Shown here: piece by piece, positions 1 through 9,160 of the stretch
Position numbering within the stretch: position 1 is the first letter of the stretch
How the letters are laid out: each line of letters starts with the position of its first letter
Assembly: GCF_004005905.1 (NCBI RefSeq)
Contig: NZ_SACO01000008.1
Span: forward strand, 1 to 64,000
Direction of reading: 5' to 3'
Origin: Novosphingobium umbonatum
GTDB lineage: Bacteria > Pseudomonadota > Alphaproteobacteria > Sphingomonadales > Sphingomonadaceae
Length of the DNA: 64,000 nt
The notes under the pieces: model-generated
What the model was told of the DNA's origin: nothing
What the model saw: only the letters and a program-made list of their open reading frames with translations
Databases searched by the model: none
Program-made: the position numbers and the translations under genes

Positions 1-246
1 GCGCAGCGCAGAAACGATGCTGTTCATGGTCGGGATCCCTATGCCCGCCTCGCGCTGTTCGACCTGGAATTGCCGGAGTTCTTCTACCGTCGCAGTATCG
101 GGGGGACGCCCAAGATATGTGGCGAACCTCGCGACATGCCGCACGTAATCGAACTGGGTCTTCCGCGTGAACCGGCGCATGTTCATGTCTTCGATCATGC
201 GCTGACGCAGGGAACTGGCTGGGGCATCAAGTTGAACACTGGCCAT
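1..246 (-). CDS. Tyrosine recombinase of IS91-type elements, N-terminal part (cut by window edge)
   Basis: An open frame of 82 codons runs from an ATG at 246 off the left edge without a stop. GGAG lies 9-10 bases before the ATG. The translation holds LRQRMIEDM, then a TQ..Y..HV..FA pattern and ends in SIVSALR, which is the SAM-like N-terminal DNA-binding domain of the phage-integrase family as found next to IS91-family transposases. The catalytic domain with its Arg/His/Tyr residues would lie outside the window, so activity cannot be judged. The flank to the right is AT-rich and repeat-bearing, which suits the edge of a mobile or accessory segment. The family call is from remembered sequence patterns; the IS91 association is inference. 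Confidence 0.72.
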   Translation of the reverse strand, partial: MASVQLDAPASSLRQRMIEDMNMRRFTRKTQFDYVRHVARFATYLGRPPDTATVEELRQFQVEQREAGIGIPTMNSIVSALR

Positions 247-454
247 AGTACGACTCCTTGGTTGAAAGGAGCCGCAATGGTCTGCCTACTCGGGCCAGAT
301 CTCAACTTAGACCCAGACCGCCGATCACTGGCCTGACCTCAAGGAAAGCACCACTCCCGCGCCAGCGGGTTCGTACTCGTCCCAATTCCCGCCCATCCCG
401 CGAAGCGGGCTAAATCGCTGACCCAACGCAGCCTCCCTCGCACCACCCATTACA

Positions 455-494
455 GGGATTGCAAAGGGCCCCCGCCCTTTGCCCGCCGGAGGCA
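455..494. repeat. Hairpin repeat, copy 1
   Basis: The unit begins GGGATTGCAAAGGG and ends CCCTTTGCCCGCCGGAGGC. GCAAAGGG at 461-468 pairs with CCCTTTGC at 475-482 around a 6-base loop. The flanks GGGATT and CCGCCGGAGGC are shared exactly with the copy at 697-735; only the loop and upper stem differ. It looks like a REP-type intergenic element. Confidence 0.7.
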
Positions 495-605
495 TCATAA
501 CGCCAAACCATCCCCCTCCCCCTGTCCTACTTCATCAAAGGGCGTCATACTCGTGGCGCTCTTTCTCATGGTTGGTACGGGTTTAAGAAAAAACAGGCTC
601 TGCGC

Positions 606-635
606 TTGTGTTTTATCAACTTGCATAAAACACAA
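606..635. repeat. 11-bp perfect inverted repeat, 8-base spacer
   Basis: TTGTGTTTTAT (606-616) is mirrored perfectly by ATAAAACACAA (625-635). There is no T-run after it, so it is not an obvious terminator. It could be an operator or part of a mobile-element end; no regulator is encoded next to it. Confidence 0.6.
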
Positions 636-696
636 TCACGCAAGCCATTGATTAGAAAACACTCCCACAATTCCGGCAAAAAGTTAATTCATTAAC

Positions 697-735
697 GGGA
701 TTGCAAAGGGACGAGTCCCTTTGCCCGCCGGAGGC
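697..735. repeat. Hairpin repeat, copy 2
   Basis: Same unit as at 455-494. Here the stem is longer: GCAAAGGGAC (703-712) pairs with GTCCCTTTGC (715-724), showing a compensated stem, with the same GGGATT and CCGCCGGAGGC flanks. Conservation of pairing with a changed loop supports a structured repeat rather than chance similarity. Confidence 0.7.
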
Positions 736-768
736 AAAAATCCCCCAAAACACACGCAAACGGCACAC

Positions 769-809
769 AACAAAAACCGCCGGAAAGGCATCCCCATCCG
801 GCGGTTGTT
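769..809 (-). terminator. Rho-independent terminator of ndk
   Basis: A 10-bp perfect stem (775-784 with 797-806) carries a 12-base loop. Read on the minus strand it is followed by TTTTTG, 25 bases after the ndk stop codon. Confidence 0.75.
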
Positions 810-833
810 GAAAGCAAAAGTCGGGCTAAAGGA

Positions 834-1256
834 TTAGCCGACGATCTCTTCGGGCTTGAAGAAATAGGCGATTTCGATCGCGGCGTTTTCTTCGCTGTCC
901 GAACCGTGGACCGAATTGGCTTCGATCGATTCGGCCAGTTCCTTGCGGATGGTGCCAGCGTCGGCGTTGGCGGGGTTGGTGGCGCCCATGATGTCGCGGT
1001 TGCGCTTCACGGCGTCTTCGCCTTCCAGCACCTGGACGACCACGGGGCCGGAGATCATGAAGGAAACGAGGTCGTTGAAGAAGGGACGCTCGGCGTGGAC
1101 GGCATAGAAGCCTTCAGCCTGTTCCTTGGTCATTTGGATGCGCTTGGAAGCCACCACGCGCAGGCCGGCTTCTTCCAGCATCTTGGTGACGGCGCCGGTC
1201 AGGTTGCGGCGGGTAGCGTCGGGCTTGATGATCGAAAAGGTGCGGGTAACCGCCAT
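834..1256 (-). CDS. ndk: Nucleoside diphosphate kinase
   Basis: A cytoplasmic enzyme that moves the gamma phosphate of ATP onto nucleoside diphosphates through a phosphohistidine. The 140-residue product has the full family length, the FSIIKPDA start with Lys11, and the NSVHGSDS active-site motif with His117. The ATG at 1256 is chosen because AAGGAATATCACC gives a ribosome site and homologues begin [13 protein letters not shown]; an upstream in-frame ATG at 1289 would add 11 unsupported residues. It lies 85 bp downstream of holC in the same direction and has its own terminator, so it may be the last gene of a pepA-holC-ndk unit or have its own promoter in that gap. Confidence 0.96.
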   Translation of the reverse strand: MAVTRTFSIIKPDATRRNLTGAVTKMLEEAGLRVVASKRIQMTKEQAEGFYAVHAERPFFNDLVSFMISGPVVVQVLEGEDAVKRNRDIMGATNPANADAGTIRKELAESIEANSVHGSDSEENAAIEIAYFFKPEEIVG

Positions 1257-1341
1257 GGTGATATTCCTTGCGTTGGCATAATCGGGCATTGCTGGCTGCG
1301 CCGCCCCATGGCGCGCGCCCTAGCGCCTCTGCCCGCGCCTA

Positions 1342-1782
1342 TCAACCCGCTTGCTGCCAGCGGCCCTGCTCCTGCCGGAAAAAGCGGCATTCCCAGCCCT
1401 CGCGGCTTTTGAGCAAACGCCATGTTTCGCGCGCGGCCTCGCGTCCTGTCTGACCGAACACCAGCAGCACGCGGTCAAACGCCCCCGCGTCGGGTTCGCG
1501 CCAGATGCCATCGGCAAGGGCAAGGAAGCGCGCCTGATTGGCTGGCTCGATTCGGTCGGAGATCAAAATAGGCTGGCGGGCATCATGCGCCCCGCCCGCC
1601 ACATCATTGGCCAGAAAGCTTGTGCCGCTGGCCTGCCAAAGTGCTTGGGACAGGCGCTGACGCTCCGCTGCTTCCTCGGCGACCACCAGCAGCCGACCGC
1701 CAACGGCCAACACTTTGCCCGCCAGCGGAGCCAAGGCGCGCTCTGGCCCGCCTTGCTCCAGAAGGTAGAAGTCGGTTTGCAT
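1342..1782 (-). CDS. holC: DNA polymerase III chi subunit
   Basis: Chi belongs to the clamp-loader complex and links it to single-strand-binding protein during replication. The 146-residue product matches the usual length (about 147) and begins MQTDFYLL, followed by the characteristic short Rossmann-like pattern and the late LLVFGQ strand. It starts 21 bp after the pepA stop; a pepA-holC order is common in proteobacteria, which supports the call even though chi proteins diverge strongly. No catalytic residues are expected. Confidence 0.9.
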   Translation of the reverse strand: MQTDFYLLEQGGPERALAPLAGKVLAVGGRLLVVAEEAAERQRLSQALWQASGTSFLANDVAGGAHDARQPILISDRIEPANQARFLALADGIWREPDAGAFDRVLLVFGQTGREAARETWRLLKSREGWECRFFRQEQGRWQQAG

Positions 1783-1803
1783 CGGGGCGGCCTGCCCTGC
1801 GCC

Positions 1804-3252
1804 TTATTCCGCGCCCCGCACGAATTGGTCCAGCAGGCGCACGCCATAGCCGGTCGCGCCCTTGTCCCATGTCGCGCCGGGCTTGTCGGCCCAAACGGTG
1901 CCCGCAATGTCCAGATGCGCCCAAGGCGTGCCCTTGTCGATGAAACGGGCAAGGAATTGCGCCGCCGTGATCGAACCGGCAAAGCGGCCGCCGACATTCT
2001 TCATATCGGCAATCGGGCTGTCGATCATCTTGTCGTAAACCGCACCCAGCGGGAAACGCCACAGCTTGTCGCCGCTGGTGTTGCCTGCATCCGTCAGGCT
2101 GTTGGCCAGAGCATCATCATTGCTGAACAGGCCGGCGTATTCAAAGGCCAGCGCGCCAATGATCGCGCCGGTCAGCGTGGCCAGATCGACGATCTTGGCG
2201 GGCTTATACTCCCGCTGCACAAAGGTCAGCGCATCGCACAGCACCAGACGGCCTTCGGCATCGGTATTGATCACTTCGATCGTCTGGCCGGACATGGAGG
2301 TCACCACGTCGCCGGGGCGCTGGGCATTGCCGTCGGGCATGTTTTCCACCAGACCGCACACGGCCACCACATTGGCCTTGGCCCCGCGACGCGCCAGCGT
2401 GAGCATCGCACCCACCACAGCGCCCGCGCCGCCCATATCCCACTTCATATCCTCCATGCCGCCCGCAGGCTTGATGCTGATGCCGCCAGTGTCGAAGGTC
2501 ACGCCCTTGCCAACAAAGGCCAGAGGAGCAGCGCCTTCCGCCCCGCCCTTCCATTCCAGCACCAGCAGGCGGGCGGGCCGCACAGATCCCTGCGCCACGC
2601 CCAGCAACGCGTTCATGCCCAGCCCCTTCATCTCGGCATCATCCAGCACGCGGATGGCAACGCCGGTACCAGCAAAACGCTGGCGCACCCGTTCCACGAA
2701 AGTTTCGGGGTAAAGCACATTGGCAGGCTCGGTCACCAGTTCGCGGGTGAATTCCACGCCCTCGGCCACGGCGCTGGTCGCTTCCCACGCCGCCTCTGCG
2801 CCCTCACCAGCGCCCAGCACCGTGACGTTTTCCAGCGAGGCCTTCTGATCATCCTTCAACGTGGTGCGATAGCCGTCCTGCTTCCACAGGCGCAGGCGCA
2901 GGCCCAACAGCACACTGGCGGTTTCGGCAGCATTCAAACCTGCAACATCCAGCGCCAGCGACACCACGCCGCCAGTGCGATATTTGGCCGCCACCGCCGC
3001 CCCCGCCTTCTCCAGCGAGGCCTGACGATCATCGGCATCGGCCTTACCCACACCCAACAGCGCCACGCGCGCCGCGCCATCGGCGGCAGGCGCAAAGCTT
3101 TCCACCAACTGCCCAGCCTTACCCGCAAAGCGCGCAGCCTTGGCCGCGGCCAGCAGGACTGCATCCACCCCGCTATCCCAACCCTGTTCATGCACAAGGC
3201 GCACCACAACATCAGCCGAAGGCGCGGCGGCGGAAGCAAAGGTGATCTGCAT
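1804..3252 (-). CDS. pepA: Leucyl aminopeptidase PepA (M17)
   Basis: A cytosolic di-zinc/manganese aminopeptidase that removes N-terminal residues from peptides. The 482-residue protein has a variable N-terminal domain (1 to about 170) and the M17 catalytic domain. Metal and catalytic residues are visible: Lys249 and Asp254 in VGKGVTFDTGG, Lys261, Asp272, and Asp331, Glu333 and Arg335 in NTDAEGRL. It is first in the pepA-holC run and divergent from lptD across about 100 bp that must hold both promoters. Start at 3252 with GACAGGAGTATCT-type ribosome site just upstream. Confidence 0.96.
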   Translation of the reverse strand: MQITFASAAAPSADVVVRLVHEQGWDSGVDAVLLAAAKAARFAGKAGQLVESFAPAADGAARVALLGVGKADADDRQASLEKAGAAVAAKYRTGGVVSLALDVAGLNAAETASVLLGLRLRLWKQDGYRTTLKDDQKASLENVTVLGAGEGAEAAWEATSAVAEGVEFTRELVTEPANVLYPETFVERVRQRFAGTGVAIRVLDDAEMKGLGMNALLGVAQGSVRPARLLVLEWKGGAEGAAPLAFVGKGVTFDTGGISIKPAGGMEDMKWDMGGAGAVVGAMLTLARRGAKANVVAVCGLVENMPDGNAQRPGDVVTSMSGQTIEVINTDAEGRLVLCDALTFVQREYKPAKIVDLATLTGAIIGALAFEYAGLFSNDDALANSLTDAGNTSGDKLWRFPLGAVYDKMIDSPIADMKNVGGRFAGSITAAQFLARFIDKGTPWAHLDIAGTVWADKPGATWDKGATGYGVRLLDQFVRGAE

Positions 3253-3353
3253 AGATACTCCTGTCGAACCCTGAACATACGCTGCGACGGACCGAGGTCA
3301 AAACAGCGCCTAGATGGATTGCAGTTAGGCATCCCCTCTGCGATAGGCAAGTC

Positions 3354-5702
3354 ATGCTGCCTGCCCTTTGGTTACAAATGCCGCTTTTGCCGCTGGCCCG
3401 CCCCGTCCCTTCACGCCAATGGTGCAAGAGATGGCTGCTCTGCGCGCCATTAGGTGCGCCTATGCTGGCCATGACGCCCCTATCGGCCGCCCATGCGCAA
3501 ACCGCAGCAGGCGTGCCGGTGCAATCATCGACTCCCTTGCTGACTCGCGATGATGCCCAACGCACCGATCCGGCCAATCCGCCTCCGCGTCCGGTTTTCG
3601 ACAAGAAGCTGATCGATTTCGCCGCCGACGAGGTGGTCTATGACGATGCCGCCGATGTGGTGACCGCCAAAGGCAATGTCTTCCTGCGGCGTGGCGAACA
3701 GACCGTGCGCGCCAGCACGGTGCGCTGGAACCGCAAGACGGGGCAGATCATCGCACAGGGCAATCTGCGCGTGGTGGATGCCGAGGGCAACGAGCTGATC
3801 ACCGAACAGATGGAACTGTCGGACGATCTGGCTTTGGGCATGACGCATAATATGCTGATGCTGATGCGCGAGGGCGGGCGATTGGCCGCCAATGAAGGGC
3901 GGCGCGAGGCAGACGGGCGCTTTGTCATGACCAAGGCGGCCTATACCGGCTGCGATGTGGTGGACGAGAAAGGCTGCTCCAAAAGTCCGACGTGGAAAGT
4001 CACCGCCCGCAGCGTGGTCTATGACCCCAAGACCAAGCTGGTCCGCTTCAAGGGCGCGAGGCTGTCGCTGTTTGGCGTGTCGATTGTGCCGCTGCCCAAT
4101 CTGACCATCGCCACCGATGGCCGCGCCCTGCCCGGCTTTCTGGTGCCTGACGCGCGCATTTCGGCCAATAACGGGCTGGAAGTCGCCAGTACATATTACG
4201 CCCGCCTGGCCGCCAACCGCGATCTGGCCATCACCGGCTATGCCTTTACCAAGGTGCAACCGATGGCCCGCGTGGTTTATCGTGCATTGGTGGACAAGGG
4301 CGCCTATCAGATGACCGGCTATCTCACCCGCTCGACCGCCACCTCGGTCAGCGGCGGGGCGACCAGCCAGCAATGGCGCGGTTATTTCGACACCAATGGC
4401 CATTTCCAGCTGTCCGACAAATGGAGCGTGGATTTCTCGGGCCGCTTTGCCTCTGACCGCACCTTCCTGCGCCGCTATTACATCAACAGCGACGACACTT
4501 TACGCTCCACCATCAATCTGGAGCATATTGACGATAAAAGCTATTTCTCGCTCTCGGGCTGGGCGTTCCAGACGATGCGGACCACCGGCACGCAAGGGCT
4601 GGTGCCAATCGCCCTGCCCATGCTGGATTATCGCCGCCGGTTGAAGGATAATTGGCTGGGCGGCACCATCGAATTGCAGGCCAACAGTCTGGCCATCAGC
4701 CGCAGCGCGGGCCAGAACACCCAGCGCGCCTTTACCAGCGCGCAATGGAGCCTGCGCAAGATCACGCCCATGGGCCAGATCGTCACGCTGACCGCGCTGG
4801 CCCGCGCGGACGCCTATCACTCCAGCGACAATTATCTGACCAGCACCGAGATCTATCGCGGCACCGCAGGCTGGCAGGGCCGCGTTACGGCAACGAGCGC
4901 GGTGGACATCACATGGCCCTTTGTCGGCGCGGCTTTGGGCGGCACGCAGGTGTTGACCCCGCATATCCAGATCGTGTCCACCGCCCCCACCCGCAACATG
5001 GCCATCCCCAACGAGGACGCCCGCGCCATCGAGTTGGAAGACACCAATATCTTCGCGCTCAACCGCTTCCCCGGCTATGACCGGATCGAGGATGGCCAGC
5101 GCATGACCTATGGCATGGAATGGCAATTGGAACGCCCGCGCTGGAGGGTGAACAGCACAATCGCGCAAAGCTATCGCCTGTCGAGCGAACCCACACTGTT
5201 GCCGCAGGGCACCGGCCTGTCGGATCGCATGTCGGACATCGTGGGCCGCAACGAAATCCGCTATCGTGATTTCTTCAAGATCACCCATCGCTACCGCCTC
5301 GACCACAACAATTTCTCGATCCGCCGCGTGGAACTGGACGCCGCGATTGGCGATGACAAAACCTATGCCGAGGTCGGCTATGCGCGCCTGAACCGCCAGA
5401 TCACCTCTGGATTGGAAGATTTGCGTGACAGCAACGAGTTGCGCGCTGCCGGACGAATCGCACTTGCGCGTTACTGGTCGGTGTTCGGCTCGGGCGTGTT
5501 CGACCTGTCGGGCAACAGTCTGGTGGCGGGAACGCAAATCTCCTCGTTCCAGCCCTTGCGCTCCCGGCTTGGCGTGTCTTTCCAGTCCGATTGCTTCCAG
5601 TTCGATGTCAATTGGCGGCGCGACTATGTGACCATCGGCGACGCGGCCAAGGGCAGCAGTTTTGAACTGCGCTTCTCGCTGCGCAATCTGGGTTTCCATT
5701 AA
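3354..5702 (+). CDS. lptD: LPS-assembly outer membrane protein LptD
   Basis: LptD is the beta-barrel that, with LptE, inserts lipopolysaccharide into the outer leaflet. The 782-residue product has a long signal peptide (Arg/Lys region to about 27, hydrophobic core 28-45, probable cleavage after AHA at 48), an OstA/LptA-like beta-jellyroll from about 88 to 165 (DFAADEVVYD, TAKGNVFLRR), then the barrel ending in an aromatic C-terminus. Cys200 and Cys208 and a late Cys747 could form the disulfides known in this family. AGG six bases before the ATG supports the start. It heads lptD-surA-pdxA-rsmA, the order known from other proteobacteria. Confidence 0.94.
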   Translation: MLPALWLQMPLLPLARPVPSRQWCKRWLLCAPLGAPMLAMTPLSAAHAQTAAGVPVQSSTPLLTRDDAQRTDPANPPPRPVFDKKLIDFAADEVVYDDAADVVTAKGNVFLRRGEQTVRASTVRWNRKTGQIIAQGNLRVVDAEGNELITEQMELSDDLALGMTHNMLMLMREGGRLAANEGRREADGRFVMTKAAYTGCDVVDEKGCSKSPTWKVTARSVVYDPKTKLVRFKGARLSLFGVSIVPLPNLTIATDGRALPGFLVPDARISANNGLEVASTYYARLAANRDLAITGYAFTKVQPMARVVYRALVDKGAYQMTGYLTRSTATSVSGGATSQQWRGYFDTNGHFQLSDKWSVDFSGRFASDRTFLRRYYINSDDTLRSTINLEHIDDKSYFSLSGWAFQTMRTTGTQGLVPIALPMLDYRRRLKDNWLGGTIELQANSLAISRSAGQNTQRAFTSAQWSLRKITPMGQIVTLTALARADAYHSSDNYLTSTEIYRGTAGWQGRVTATSAVDITWPFVGAALGGTQVLTPHIQIVSTAPTRNMAIPNEDARAIELEDTNIFALNRFPGYDRIEDGQRMTYGMEWQLERPRWRVNSTIAQSYRLSSEPTLLPQGTGLSDRMSDIVGRNEIRYRDFFKITHRYRLDHNNFSIRRVELDAAIGDDKTYAEVGYARLNRQITSGLEDLRDSNELRAAGRIALARYWSVFGSGVFDLSGNSLVAGTQISSFQPLRSRLGVSFQSDCFQFDVNWRRDYVTIGDAAKGSSFELRFSLRNLGFH

Positions 5703-5857
5703 GGCTTCTGGCCATTGGCAGCGGCCATCAAAGTCGCTATCGCAGGGCAAGAGCGGCAAAAATGCAACATGGGCAAGGCTGGGTTCAGCCTGCATGGCGC
5801 AGCACAGAATAAAGCGGGTAGTCTTGCTACGCGCATAAACAGGATCGACGGCAAGGT

Positions 5858-7297
5858 ATGCAAGTGAAGAGCAAAGCTGGTTTCCCGCTGCGGCGGTTGT
5901 TCACTCCCGCGCTGTTGATGGTGGGTGCCTCTTCGATGGTGCTAGGCTCGATGGCCGATGCTGCCACACGCCGCGCCGCGCCTGCGCCCAAGGCTGCAGC
6001 TCCGGCGGCACCCGCAGCTGCTGCCCCCGCCGCCGCGCCGGAAGCTGCACCGACCAATGCTTTCGGCATCGGGCCCAAGGTGACCATGCTGGGCAAGGAC
6101 AATCCCAATCTGCGCCGCGCAACCGCCATCGTGAATGGCGATATCATCACCGGCACCGATGTGAACCAGCGTCTGGCGCTGATTCTGGCCGCCAATGGTG
6201 GCAAGGTGCCCGAGGATGAAATCGAACGCCTGCGCGCGCAGGTTTTGCGCAATCTGATCGACGAAACCCTGCAAATGCAGGAAGCCAAAAATGCCGACAT
6301 CAAGCTGGACGAAGGCGAAGTAGAGGGCACCTATGCCCGCGTCGCCAACGACAATTTCAAGCAGGACGTGGTTGCGCTCGACGCCTATCTGGCGCGTATC
6401 GGCTCCTCGCCTGCTTCCTTGAAGCGCCAGATCCGCGGCGAATTGGCATGGAACCGCGTGCTGCGCCGCAATGTGCAGCCCTTCATCAACGTTTCCCAAC
6501 AGGAAGTGAAGGAAGTGCTCGAGCGCCTGAAAGCGTCGAAGGGCACGGAAGAATATCACCTTGGCGAAATCTATCTGAGCGCTGCGCCCGATGCCCGCGC
6601 CATGGTTTCGGAAAATGCCAACCGCATCATGTCCCAGTTGCGCGAAGGTGGCAGCTTTGCCGCCTATGCCCGTCAATATTCCGAAGCCACCACCAAGGCG
6701 GTGGGCGGTGACCTTGGCTGGCTGCGTCTGGCGCAATTGCCACCCGAACTGGCGGCGGCTGCCCGCGACATGTCGCCGGGGCAATTGGTTGGCCCGATCG
6801 AATTGCGCGGCGGTTTCTCGATCCTGTTCATGGTGGACAAGCGTCAGGTGCTGATGGCCGATCCTCGCGATGCGCTGCTGGCCTTGAAGCAGATCACGCT
6901 GACCCTGCCGCCCAAAATTTCCGAGGCCGATGCCAACAAGAAGATCGAGGAATTTTCCGCCGCGATCAAAGGTGCCAAGGGCTGCGGCGGGGTTGACCCT
7001 GTCGCCGCCAAGATCGGCGCGCAAGTGGTGGCCAATGACCAGATCCGCGTGCGCGATCTGCCCACGCCTTTGCAGCAATCCTTGCTGGCGCTGGGTCTGG
7101 GTGACAGCACCCCGCCCTTTGGCAGCGTAACCGAAGGCATCCGCATGCTGATGCTGTGCGGGCGCGAAGATCCCAAGGCCGCCAACGAACCGACCTTTGA
7201 AGACACGATGGCGCAGATGGAAGACGAGCGCGTCAACAAGCGTGCCCAGATGTATATGCGCGACCTTCGCCGCGACGCGATTATCGAGTATAATTGA
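5858..7297 (+). CDS. surA: Periplasmic chaperone / peptidyl-prolyl isomerase SurA
   Basis: SurA escorts outer-membrane proteins such as LptD through the periplasm. The 479-residue protein has a signal peptide ending near residue 36 (ADA-AT), an Ala/Pro-rich linker (39-66), the SurA N-terminal helical domain (about 86-210) and one recognisable parvulin domain (231-330, EYHLGEIYLS to FMVDKRQ). E. coli SurA has two parvulin domains; here the C-terminal part is shorter and not obviously a second one. It follows lptD by 155 bp, and its stop overlaps the pdxA start (TGATG), indicating translational coupling. Confidence 0.92.
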   Translation: MQVKSKAGFPLRRLFTPALLMVGASSMVLGSMADAATRRAAPAPKAAAPAAPAAAAPAAAPEAAPTNAFGIGPKVTMLGKDNPNLRRATAIVNGDIITGTDVNQRLALILAANGGKVPEDEIERLRAQVLRNLIDETLQMQEAKNADIKLDEGEVEGTYARVANDNFKQDVVALDAYLARIGSSPASLKRQIRGELAWNRVLRRNVQPFINVSQQEVKEVLERLKASKGTEEYHLGEIYLSAAPDARAMVSENANRIMSQLREGGSFAAYARQYSEATTKAVGGDLGWLRLAQLPPELAAAARDMSPGQLVGPIELRGGFSILFMVDKRQVLMADPRDALLALKQITLTLPPKISEADANKKIEEFSAAIKGAKGCGGVDPVAAKIGAQVVANDQIRVRDLPTPLQQSLLALGLGDSTPPFGSVTEGIRMLMLCGREDPKAANEPTFEDTMAQMEDERVNKRAQMYMRDLRRDAIIEYN

Positions 7298-8304
7298 TGC
7301 CATCAAAGCCGCTGGTGCTATCGCTGGGTGATCCGGCGGGCGTTGGGCCAGAATTGATTGTCGCCTCGTGGTTTGCCCGCGATGTTCATTCGCTGGCCCC
7401 TTTCTGTGCGCTCGGCGGAGCGCGCTTGCTGGCGGCAGCGGCCAAGAAGCGCGGGCTGGATGTGCCGGTGGTGCAGGTCTCCTCGCTGGAGGAAGTGGCC
7501 GCTGTCTTCCCCCGCGCCCTGCCCGTGTTTGGCGCGATCGATGGCGATTATGCACCGGCCCAGCCCTGCAAGGCTGGCGCGCAACTGGCGCTCGATAGCC
7601 TGACACAGGCCACTGCTCTGGCCATTTCGGGCGACGCCAGCGCACTGGTGACCGGTCCGATTGCCAAATCGCTTTTGGCCGAGGTTGGCTTTGCGTTCCC
7701 GGGGCAGACCGAATTTGTGGCCGATGCCTGCGGTGTAGAGGCGCAGGATGCGGTGATGATGCTGGCGGGGCCTTCGCTGCGCACAGTGCCGCTGACGGTG
7801 CATGTGGCCTTGTCCGCAGTGCCCTCGCTGGTGACGCAGGATTTGATCACCCGCCGCGCCCGCATTGTGGCCCGCGCCCTGCAGCGTGATTACGGGCTGG
7901 CCCATCCGCGTTTGGCCATTGCCGCGCTGAACCCGCATGCGGGCGAGGATGGCCGCTTTGGTGACGAGGACCAGCGCATTGTCGCCCCCGCCATCGCTAC
8001 TTTGCGTGCCGAAGGAATTGACGCCACCGGCCCGCATCCCGCCGATGGACTGTTTGCCCCGCGCGGTCGTGCCACATTTGATGCAGCCCTTTGCATGTAT
8101 CACGATCAGGCTTTGGTGCCGATCAAGGCGCTGGATTTCGACCAAGGCGTCAATGTCACGCTGGGCCTGCCGATCATCCGCACCTCGCCCGACCATGGCA
8201 CCGCCTTTGGCATTGCAGGCCAAGCCAAGGCCGAAGTAGGCGCCACTGTGGCCGCCATCCGCATGGCCGCGCAATGCGCCCGCCGCCGCGAGAAAGCCGC
8301 ATGA
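7297..8304 (+). CDS. pdxA: 4-hydroxythreonine-4-phosphate dehydrogenase
   Basis: PdxA oxidises 4-phosphohydroxy-L-threonine in the DXP-dependent route to pyridoxal phosphate. The 335-residue product starts with the GDPAGVGPE motif (11-19) and has the metal-site [11 protein letters not shown] near 267-277. The ATG at 7297 overlaps the surA TGA; a TTG one codon earlier is possible but less likely. The last codons overlap rsmA by ATGA, so surA, pdxA and rsmA are probably translated in series. Confidence 0.95.
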   Translation: MPSKPLVLSLGDPAGVGPELIVASWFARDVHSLAPFCALGGARLLAAAAKKRGLDVPVVQVSSLEEVAAVFPRALPVFGAIDGDYAPAQPCKAGAQLALDSLTQATALAISGDASALVTGPIAKSLLAEVGFAFPGQTEFVADACGVEAQDAVMMLAGPSLRTVPLTVHVALSAVPSLVTQDLITRRARIVARALQRDYGLAHPRLAIAALNPHAGEDGRFGDEDQRIVAPAIATLRAEGIDATGPHPADGLFAPRGRATFDAALCMYHDQALVPIKALDFDQGVNVTLGLPIIRTSPDHGTAFGIAGQAKAEVGATVAAIRMAAQCARRREKAA

Positions 8305-9140
8305 ACGAGACACCCCTGCCCGATCTGCCGCCGCTGCGCGAGGTAATCAACGCGCATGGCCTGTTCGCCACCAAGGCGTTGGGCCAGAACTTCCTGTTCG
8401 ACGAACAATTGCTCAAACGCATTGCCGCCGTCCCCGGCACCTTGCGGGGCAAAAATGTGCTGGAGGTTGGTCCCGGCCCCGGTGGCCTGACCCGCGCCTT
8501 GCTGCGCGCCGGTGCCAAGGTGACCGCGATTGAGATGGACAAGCGCTGCATGGCGCCGCTAGCTGAACTGGGCGAGGCTTTCCCCGGCCAGTTGACGGTG
8601 ATCGAGGGCGATGCGCTCAAGATCGACCATGCCAGCCTGTTTGGCGATGAACCCTATGCCATCCTTGCCAACCTGCCCTATAATGTGGGCACGGCCCTGT
8701 TCACGGGCTGGTTGTCGGGCGAGGCATGGCCGCCGCGCTGGACCTCGCTGACGCTGATGTTCCAGTTGGAAGTGGCCGAGCGGATCGTGGCGGGCACCGA
8801 TAGCGATGCCTTTGGCCGCCTTGCGGTGCTCAGCCAATGGCGCGCCAAGCCCAAGATCGCGATGAAAGTGCATCGTAGCGCTTTCACCCCGCCGCCCAAG
8901 GTGATGAGCGCGATCATCCATGTCACGCCCGAAGACATGCCCGAAGGCGTCTCGGCCCGCATGCTGGAGCGTGTGACCGAGGCCGCCTTTGGTCAGCGCC
9001 GCAAGATGCTGCGGCAAAGCCTTAAAGGCCTTCCCGGTGCTTTGGCGGCGTTGGAGACATTGGGCATTGATGCCGCCCGCCGCGCCGAAACTTTAAGCGT
9101 CGCCGAATTTGTCAGCATTGCGCGGGTGCTAAGCGCTTAA
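8301..9140 (+). CDS. rsmA: 16S rRNA dimethyladenosine transferase RsmA (KsgA)
   Basis: Dimethylates two adjacent adenosines in the helix-45 loop of 16S rRNA during small-subunit assembly. The 279-residue protein shows GQNFLFD (28-34), the SAM-binding [11 protein letters not shown] (54-64), acidic ribose-binding Glu78, and the catalytic NLPYN (124-128). It begins inside the pdxA stop (ATGA) and ends the lptD operon, convergent with glcB. Confidence 0.96.
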   Translation: MNETPLPDLPPLREVINAHGLFATKALGQNFLFDEQLLKRIAAVPGTLRGKNVLEVGPGPGGLTRALLRAGAKVTAIEMDKRCMAPLAELGEAFPGQLTVIEGDALKIDHASLFGDEPYAILANLPYNVGTALFTGWLSGEAWPPRWTSLTLMFQLEVAERIVAGTDSDAFGRLAVLSQWRAKPKIAMKVHRSAFTPPPKVMSAIIHVTPEDMPEGVSARMLERVTEAAFGQRRKMLRQSLKGLPGALAALETLGIDAARRAETLSVAEFVSIARVLSA

Positions 9141-9160
9141 CACCCGCGCTGCTGGCCCGC

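Larger units (their letters stand above)
247..833. other. Gene-free stretch with inverted repeat and two hairpin repeats
   Basis: No credible coding frame was found between the recombinase start and the end of ndk. Part of the stretch (about 500-700) is clearly richer in A and T than the surrounding genes. It contains an 11-bp perfect inverted repeat (606-635), two copies of a GC-rich hairpin repeat (455-494 and 697-735), and the ndk terminator (769-809). Confidence 0.6.

Noticed and set aside
1351..3453. A 700-codon plus-strand open frame across pepA and holC
   Set aside because: It is antisense to two well-supported genes, rich in His/Arg/Gln from complementary codons, and resembles no family.
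5942..7645. A 567-codon minus-strand frame opposite surA and pdxA
   Set aside because: Antisense shadow of two genes with clear motifs and coupled starts.
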